From JANLSO01 sp031362405 (GTDB lineage Bacteria > Actinomycetota > Thermoleophilia > Miltoncostaeales > Miltoncostaeaceae), in assembly GCA_031362405.1 (NCBI GenBank), contig JANLSO010000155.1, forward strand, positions 1 to 15,842: a stretch of DNA of 15,842 nt, written 5' to 3'. Under the pieces are notes generated by a model. That model saw nothing but the letters and a program-made list of their open reading frames with translations, had not been told where the DNA came from and made no database searches. Both the position numbers and the translations under genes were made by a program. The first letter of the stretch is position 1. The number at the start of each line of letters is the position of its first letter. Shown here piece by piece: positions 12,210-15,842 of this stretch.

Positions 12210-12632
12210 ATGGCCGACTGGCAGGCCGAGATCGACCGATGGACCGAGCGGTTCCGGGGAGTGGAGAACCCGCCGGAACCGTTTGCCACGGCCATCGCCC
12301 ACGGCTGGACCCACGCGGCCCGCCAGGCGCTGGCCGAGGGTGCCGAGAGCTATGCCCAACAGCACGAGGGATTCCTGCGTGAAATCGCGGCGGCGGGGGT
12401 CGATCTGGTCCGCTTCGACGCCAAGCAGGGAGCCTGTGGAGTGTGCGAGAAGTACGTGGGCAAGGCGTACACCCTCACCGGCGAAACACCCGGTCTACCG
12501 CCTGCGCCGCCGCTTCCGATCTGCCCGGCGTGCCGACACACGCTGAACCTGATGACCCCATTCTTTCTCCAAAGCATGGGCCTCGACCTCAACGACCTCG
12601 TCGCCGACGCCCAGCCGTTCGTCGATGGCTAA
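12210..12632 (+). CDS. Hypothetical protein with C76/C79/C105/C108 zinc site
   Basis: The 140-residue product starts at ATG 12210, 7 bp after mqnD. Residues 1-60 are helical (WQAEIDRWTERFRG; AARQALAEGAESYAQQHEGFLREI). Then D70-A-K-Q-G-A-C76-G-V-C79 and P-L-P-I-C105-P-A-C108-R-H form a four-cysteine zinc site. The order (acidic residue, C-x-x-C, a spacer ending in proline, then P-x-C-x-x-C-R) resembles the C-terminal metal motif of phage minor head (SPP1 gp7/Mu gp30-like) proteins, but the rest does not. The function is unknown. The stop overlaps the start of the next gene by 8 bp. Confidence 0.75.
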   Translation: MADWQAEIDRWTERFRGVENPPEPFATAIAHGWTHAARQALAEGAESYAQQHEGFLREIAAAGVDLVRFDAKQGACGVCEKYVGKAYTLTGETPGLPPAPPLPICPACRHTLNLMTPFFLQSMGLDLNDLVADAQPFVDG

Positions 12633-13413
12633 CGCCGAGAAGCGCCCGCGCCGGGCGTTCACTCCTCCGTGGCCGGGGCCGAGCGGCCTCACCGAGATCA
12701 TCTCCCGGACGATTGCGATCTTCCGGGCGTACCCGGTGCCCTTCATGATCATCGCGTTTGTCACCGCCCTGCCGATCGGGCTGGTCTCGATCGCGATCGA
12801 TCTGGCCTACACGGTTCCCGATGCTGATCTGCAAGAAGCCCTCGCCACGCTCATCGGGGTGCTGCCCGCGGTCGTGCTGGTTCCGATCAGCGGCGCGGCC
12901 GCCGCCGTCGCCGTTATCGACTGCATTAACGGTGACCCTCCCCGCGTCTCGCACGCGCTCGAGATGGTCGGCGAGCGTTTCTGGCCGCTGGCCGCCGTGA
13001 TCGCCGTGACGACGATCGGTCTCGTGCTCGGTGTCATGGCGCTTCTTGTTCCCGGGATCATCCTGCTCGTGATCTGGCTGTTTGCGTCTCTTTCGGTCGT
13101 CGTCGAAGGCCTCGGAGTGCGTGGCGCCTTGGGGCGCAGCCGTCAGCTTGTGCGCGGAGCCTTCTGGCCCGTGCTCGGTGTCTATCTCGTGATCCAGATT
13201 GGAGCCGCGCTCGTGGGTACTGCTCTGCTGATCCCGCTGGATGCCATCGCCTTTGGCTTCGACGGCGACGCGCAGAGAGTCGTCTCCGGGATCGCGCAGA
13301 TTGCCGTCACGACGATCGTCCAGCCGCTCGCCATGATCGGCGTCGCGCTGATGTACCTCGACCGTCGCGTGCGTGCAGAAGGTTCGTGGGCGAAGGCCGT
13401 TCAGGCGACGTAG
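12625..13413 (+). CDS. Polytopic membrane protein
   Basis: The 262-residue product starts at ATG 12625, overlapping the upstream gene by 8 bp. A proline-rich basic N-terminus is followed by about six hydrophobic helices: about 40-63, 73-98, 118-145, 146-163, 180-207 and 223-245. A GLxxxxxxxxRxYPVPF-type region at 21-40, and the repeated amphipathic FxxxxxxxRGAxxxSRQLVRGAFW at about 160-182, resemble the glycerophosphodiester phosphodiesterase membrane domain / YciC-like membrane family, but the match is weak. It would be an integral inner-membrane protein. It converges on the metalloregulator gene, overlapping it by 13 bp. Confidence 0.8.
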   Translation: MANAEKRPRRAFTPPWPGPSGLTEIISRTIAIFRAYPVPFMIIAFVTALPIGLVSIAIDLAYTVPDADLQEALATLIGVLPAVVLVPISGAAAAVAVIDCINGDPPRVSHALEMVGERFWPLAAVIAVTTIGLVLGVMALLVPGIILLVIWLFASLSVVVEGLGVRGALGRSRQLVRGAFWPVLGVYLVIQIGAALVGTALLIPLDAIAFGFDGDAQRVVSGIAQIAVTTIVQPLAMIGVALMYLDRRVRAEGSWAKAVQAT

Positions 13414-14066
13414 ACCGCACTGGCCGCCCCGGGGGGCACCTCGACATCGGTGGTGTCGCCGACCCGGACCGTCTGCGGACCGCCAAAGGGAGCTTCGGCC
13501 AGCACCTCGATGGCGGCGTCCGGAACGAGCCCGCTCTCCCCGAGGAATCTGAGCAGATCAGGGTCGCGGTCGCTCACACGCGAGACGACGCCTCGAGTGC
13601 CCACCGGTAGATCGCTGAGGCGCTGGCTCGGGATCTCCACGACGAGGCCGGCGGCCGTGGGGATCGGATCGCCATGCGGGTCGCGCTCAGGATGTCCCAA
13701 GACCTCGGCGATGCGGGCTTCGAGCTCCTCCGACAGGTGGTGTTCGAGGATTTCGGCCTCCCGGTGCACCTGATCCCAGGGAACGCCCAGCCGGGTCGCC
13801 AGATACGTCTCGAGTAGGCGGTGGTGGCGCAGCACCCGCAGGGCGGCGGCCCGACCGGTGTCGGTCAGGGTGGCCTCGCCGCGGCGCTGCTGCGCGATGT
13901 AGCCGAGCTGGTCGAGGCGTTTGAGCATGTTGCTCGCTGACGCGCTCGTGACGGCCAGTGCCTCGGCCACGCGCGACGTGGTCACCGGCGGCGCCGCGGG
14001 CTCGGATGCGAGCGCGTAGATCGTCTTCAGATAGTCCTGCACCGCAGGACTGGGTCGTTCGGCCAC
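13401..14066 (-). CDS. DtxR/MntR-family metal-dependent repressor
   Basis: The 221-residue product starts at GTG 14066, chosen for GAGGGG 6 nt upstream; an ATG at 14084 has no ribosome site. It has the three-domain layout: winged helix 1-70 (VTTSRVAEALAVTSASASNMLKRLDQLGYI), dimerisation domain about 71-140 (RHHRLLETYLATRLGV, E105-I-L-E108-H109-H), and a C-terminal SH3-like FeoA domain about 150-221 (LSDLPVGTRGVVSRV; DAAIEVLAEAPFGGPQTVRVG). The metal residues look MntR-like: Asp11 replaces the Met of DtxR/IdeR at that position, and Glu105 the Cys102. This suggests Mn rather than Fe control. The pair to the Crp gene is divergent. Confidence 0.93.
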   Translation of the reverse strand: MAERPSPAVQDYLKTIYALASEPAAPPVTTSRVAEALAVTSASASNMLKRLDQLGYIAQQRRGEATLTDTGRAAALRVLRHHRLLETYLATRLGVPWDQVHREAEILEHHLSEELEARIAEVLGHPERDPHGDPIPTAAGLVVEIPSQRLSDLPVGTRGVVSRVSDRDPDLLRFLGESGLVPDAAIEVLAEAPFGGPQTVRVGDTTDVEVPPGAASAVYVA

Positions 14067-14095
14067 CGTGTTCCCCTCACCCATTCGACCCATCA

Positions 14096-14112
14096 TCGAT
14101 GCCATGCATCGA
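14096..14112. promoter_or_regulatory. Dyad upstream of the metalloregulator (candidate operator)
   Basis: TCGATG-CCATG-CATCGA is a 6-bp inverted repeat with a 5-nt spacer, 30 bp upstream of the repressor start. It could be a self-regulation site; no family consensus match is claimed. Confidence 0.3.
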
Positions 14113-14188
14113 CCCGGTGATCGTACCCCCGACCGGGCGGAATCGATGGCGCAGGCCCTCGCGACAACAACGGACCACCACGACAATC

Positions 14189-14217
14189 TTGTGCGGGAGA
14201 TCAGAAGCTCATAACAA
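14189..14217 (+). promoter_or_regulatory. Predicted promoter for the Crp/Fnr gene
   Basis: TTGTGC (14189-14194), an exact 17-nt spacer and TAACAA (14212-14217). An ACAA-TC-TTGT dyad (14183-14192) overlaps the -35. Confidence 0.45.
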
Positions 14218-14229
14218 TCAGGTGGCAGT

Positions 14230-14985
14230 GTGCCCGTCATGGCTATCGCCCTCACCGAGGTTGCACGCCTCCGTCGACAGCGCAACGAGACCGCTCGGGC
14301 AGGTCTCGTTCCGCTCGCACGGATGGACCTCTTCAATGGATTGCCCGAGACCGATCTTGCTCTTTTGGAGCACCGACTTCCGCTGGTCCGCTGGCCGCGC
14401 GGGGCCGAGGTACCGGAACCGCTGTGCCGGGCCGACCACGTCTACCTGATCCGCGAAGGCCGCGTGGCGGTCTTCGAGCGCACGGCTCCCGGGCACGAGA
14501 TCATGACCTCGATCCTCGAAGAGGGCAGCGTCTTCTCCACCCTGGGAGCCCGTGGCAACGCGGACATCGCCGCACTGGAGGACTCCGCGATCTCACCGAT
14601 GTCCGGCCGCGCCATCGAAGGTCTCATCGCCCGGTATCCGCGAATGGGCCGGAATCTGGCGGGGCTCCTTTCGGATCGCGTCGCGACCCTTCGTCAGACC
14701 GTCGCGCTGGTCAGTGAGATGCGTGTCGAGGATCGTCTGCGTGCACGCCTGCACCAGCTCGCCGAGCGCTTCGGCGTCGCGGCACCCGACGGCGTTCAGC
14801 TCCGGCTCGACCTGACACATGCCCAGTGGGCGTCGCTGGTCGGGGCCTCACGCGAAGCGGTCACCACCGCGTTCAGCAAGTTGCGTGGCTGCGGCACGAT
14901 CGTCGTCGACGGTCGCGCCATCACGATTCCCTGGGACGTGGTGCGTGCCCGCGAATCGGCCGCGCAACTCGCCGAAGCCGTCTAA
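14230..14985 (+). CDS. Crp/Fnr-family transcriptional regulator
   Basis: The 251-residue product starts at GTG 14230 (AGGTGG 4 nt upstream); ATG 14239 is the alternative. It has an N-terminal cyclic-nucleotide-type beta barrel (about 33-130; MDLFNGLPETDLALLEHRL opening, VYLIREGRVAVFE and MTSILEEGSVFS strands), a long dimer helix (about 138-170), and a winged-helix DNA-binding domain (about 194-235, with the recognition helix SREAVTTAFSKL). The barrel lacks the usual phosphate-binding R-x-S-x pair of cAMP receptors and no Fe-S or haem cysteines are seen, so its ligand is unknown. It converges on the small coiled-coil gene with a 4-bp overlap. Confidence 0.93.
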   Translation: MPVMAIALTEVARLRRQRNETARAGLVPLARMDLFNGLPETDLALLEHRLPLVRWPRGAEVPEPLCRADHVYLIREGRVAVFERTAPGHEIMTSILEEGSVFSTLGARGNADIAALEDSAISPMSGRAIEGLIARYPRMGRNLAGLLSDRVATLRQTVALVSEMRVEDRLRARLHQLAERFGVAAPDGVQLRLDLTHAQWASLVGASREAVTTAFSKLRGCGTIVVDGRAITIPWDVVRARESAAQLAEAV

Positions 14986-15140
14986 AAACGCACGCTGTCG
15001 GACGTCGGGGCCGCCGGACGGGCGGCCTCGACCAGGTTGTCGAGGCGTGACGCGAGGTTTTTTTCGTTCGCGTCCAGGGCGGCTGCGGTCTCGGCGAGCG
15101 CGTCGTTCAACGTCTGGATTGCCGCGAGGGCCTGGTTCAC
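14982..15140 (-). CDS. Small coiled-coil protein, 52 aa
   Basis: The product starts at GTG 15140 with GGAG 5 nt upstream, and consists of one amphipathic helix (about 3-45) of heptad type (Leu/Ala a-d positions, such as LAAIQTLNDALAETAAALDANEKNLASRLDNLVEAA) and a short tail. No signal peptide or cysteine. The opposite strand of this region carries two stem-loops and a T7 run that may terminate the Crp transcript, so the gene call is less secure. It is divergent from the DivIVA-like gene, which suggests it may be linked to it. Confidence 0.5.
   Translation of the reverse strand: MNQALAAIQTLNDALAETAAALDANEKNLASRLDNLVEAARPAAPTSDSVRF
15009..15064 (+). terminator. Possible terminator region of the Crp/Fnr transcript
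   Basis: On the plus strand, GGCCGCC-GGACG-GGCGGCC (15009-15027) and CCTCGAC-CAGGTT-GTCGAGG (15026-15045) are stem-loops, followed 12 nt later by seven T (15058-15064). The gap between stem and T-run is longer than standard. Confidence 0.35.
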
Positions 15141-15268
15141 GGGGGCTCCGAGGTGGGGTTTGGGCGTCGCGGTGAGGTCACCCACTCCGCAAAGTGCACT
15201 TCGGCAGGGAACCGATCGGAAGTGAGCCACTTGCGATCAACCTCTCCGACGTCCAGACTTATCCAGTC

Positions 15269-15842
15269 GTGTCGACATCCTCTGATCTGGCAAATACCGA
15301 CCCACAAGGCGAGTTGACGCCCGCGCTGCTGCGGCGCGCGGAGTTGGCCATCGTTCGGCGTGGCTATCGGCCCGAAGACGTCGATGCTCTTCTTCAGGCC
15401 GCCGCGAACTCGTTGGAGCGCAGTCAGCGCGACTCGTCGCCGCTGCGCACCGCGCTCGCCGCGGCCCAAGCCGAAGCCAACGAGCTGCGGGGCGAACTTC
15501 AAAGCATCGCTCAGCGCCACCAGGCCGAGATCGACCGGGTCCAAAGCCAGGCACGCGTCGAGGCCGAGGCCGCCATCGCCCAGGTCACGGCGGAGCTCGA
15601 ACGGGTTCGCGCCGAGAGTCGTGCGACGACCGATGCGACGGCAGGTGGCTCGTCGGAGGCCCTGACGAGCCTCGAGACCGAGGCCGGTCGCCTGCGAGAC
15701 GAGCTGGCACGCCAGAGAGCGGTGCTCGAAGCTCAGCGTGGCGACGCCGAGAAGCGCGTCGATGGATTGCGCGCCGAGCTTCTCACGGCGCGTGCCGAGC
15801 GCGACGAGGCCCGCGCGGCGGCAACGGTCGCCCCCACGGCAG
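15269..15842 (+). CDS. DivIVA-like coiled-coil protein, partial
   Basis: The reading frame from GTG 15269 stays open to the right edge (about 191 codons). An N-terminal DivIVA/GpsB-type segment, LLRRAELAIVRRGYRPEDVDALLQAAANSLE (about 20-50), has the R-G-Y-x-x-x-x-V-D-x-x-L signature used for membrane-curvature binding at division sites. It is followed by long heptad-rich coiled coil from about 55 to the end, rich in Ala, Glu, Arg and Gln. The family usually controls pole or septum organisation. The start has no ribosome site; an in-frame GTG at 15194 is the alternative. Low complexity means length comparison is not possible. Confidence 0.75.
   Translation, partial: MSTSSDLANTDPQGELTPALLRRAELAIVRRGYRPEDVDALLQAAANSLERSQRDSSPLRTALAAAQAEANELRGELQSIAQRHQAEIDRVQSQARVEAEAAIAQVTAELERVRAESRATTDATAGGSSEALTSLETEAGRLRDELARQRAVLEAQRGDAEKRVDGLRAELLTARAERDEARAAATVAPTA

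Overview
This is a 15.8 kb window of high-GC chromosomal DNA from a bacterium that is most likely a member of the Actinomycetota. The evidence is the strong GC bias at third codon positions, frequent GTG starts, several probable leaderless genes, a Gram-positive-type SOS box in front of lexA, a tRNA gene without an encoded CCA, and a futalosine-pathway menaquinone gene. The class cannot be fixed from the sequence; a deep-branching lineage such as Thermoleophilia or Acidimicrobiia fits but is a guess. Nothing looks like a prophage, integrative element, IS or CRISPR. It is a dense mosaic of short operons, and nearly all of it is coding.

Layout. (1) 1-1098, minus: two tandem, 7-bp-overlapping genes whose N-termini share a prepilin-like site (G|QAS-x-E) and hydrophobic helix. 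The upstream one carries a prokaryotic phospholipase A2 domain; the downstream one runs off the left edge. (2) 1234-2292, plus: a coiled-coil protein, a tail-anchored zinc ribbon and a 55-residue zinc ribbon, followed by a convergent GYD-domain gene. (3) 2737-5481: a hypothetical gene, then a minus-strand thiol/redox group (Bcp peroxiredoxin, gamma-glutamylcyclotransferase-like, rhodanese), then a GNAT acetyltransferase and a small membrane protein, both with promoters that predict leaderless mRNA. (4) 5495-6748: information-processing block with RNase P RNA, lexA with its SOS operator, and a divergent tRNA-Leu(GAG) with terminator. (5) 6824-8494: a VapBC-type toxin-antitoxin pair, a SnoaL-like protein and two tiny membrane proteins, one of which seems to start at CTG. 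(6) 8591-9822: secG and an Ogt-type DNA methyltransferase, divergent from a hotdog thioesterase. (7) 9853-13413: a zinc-finger/PAS/GGDEF diguanylate cyclase, a cupin, an MqnD-like menaquinone enzyme, a four-cysteine protein and a polytopic membrane protein. (8) 13401-15842: a DtxR/MntR-family metalloregulator divergent from a Crp/Fnr regulator, a small coiled-coil protein, and a DivIVA-like coiled-coil gene cut by the right edge.

Functional themes are peroxide/thiol chemistry, DNA damage response (lexA, ogt), membrane secretion (secG, pilin-like exported lipase) and signalling (c-di-GMP, Crp/Fnr, metal sensing). The strongest candidate for something new is the pilin-like N-terminus fused to phospholipase A2 with a second tandem protein carrying the same N-terminal module. 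Secondary points are the four-cysteine diguanylate cyclase, the CTG-started membrane peptide, a perfect 12-bp hairpin between tRNA-Leu and vapC, and the recurrent -10/start-codon fusions.
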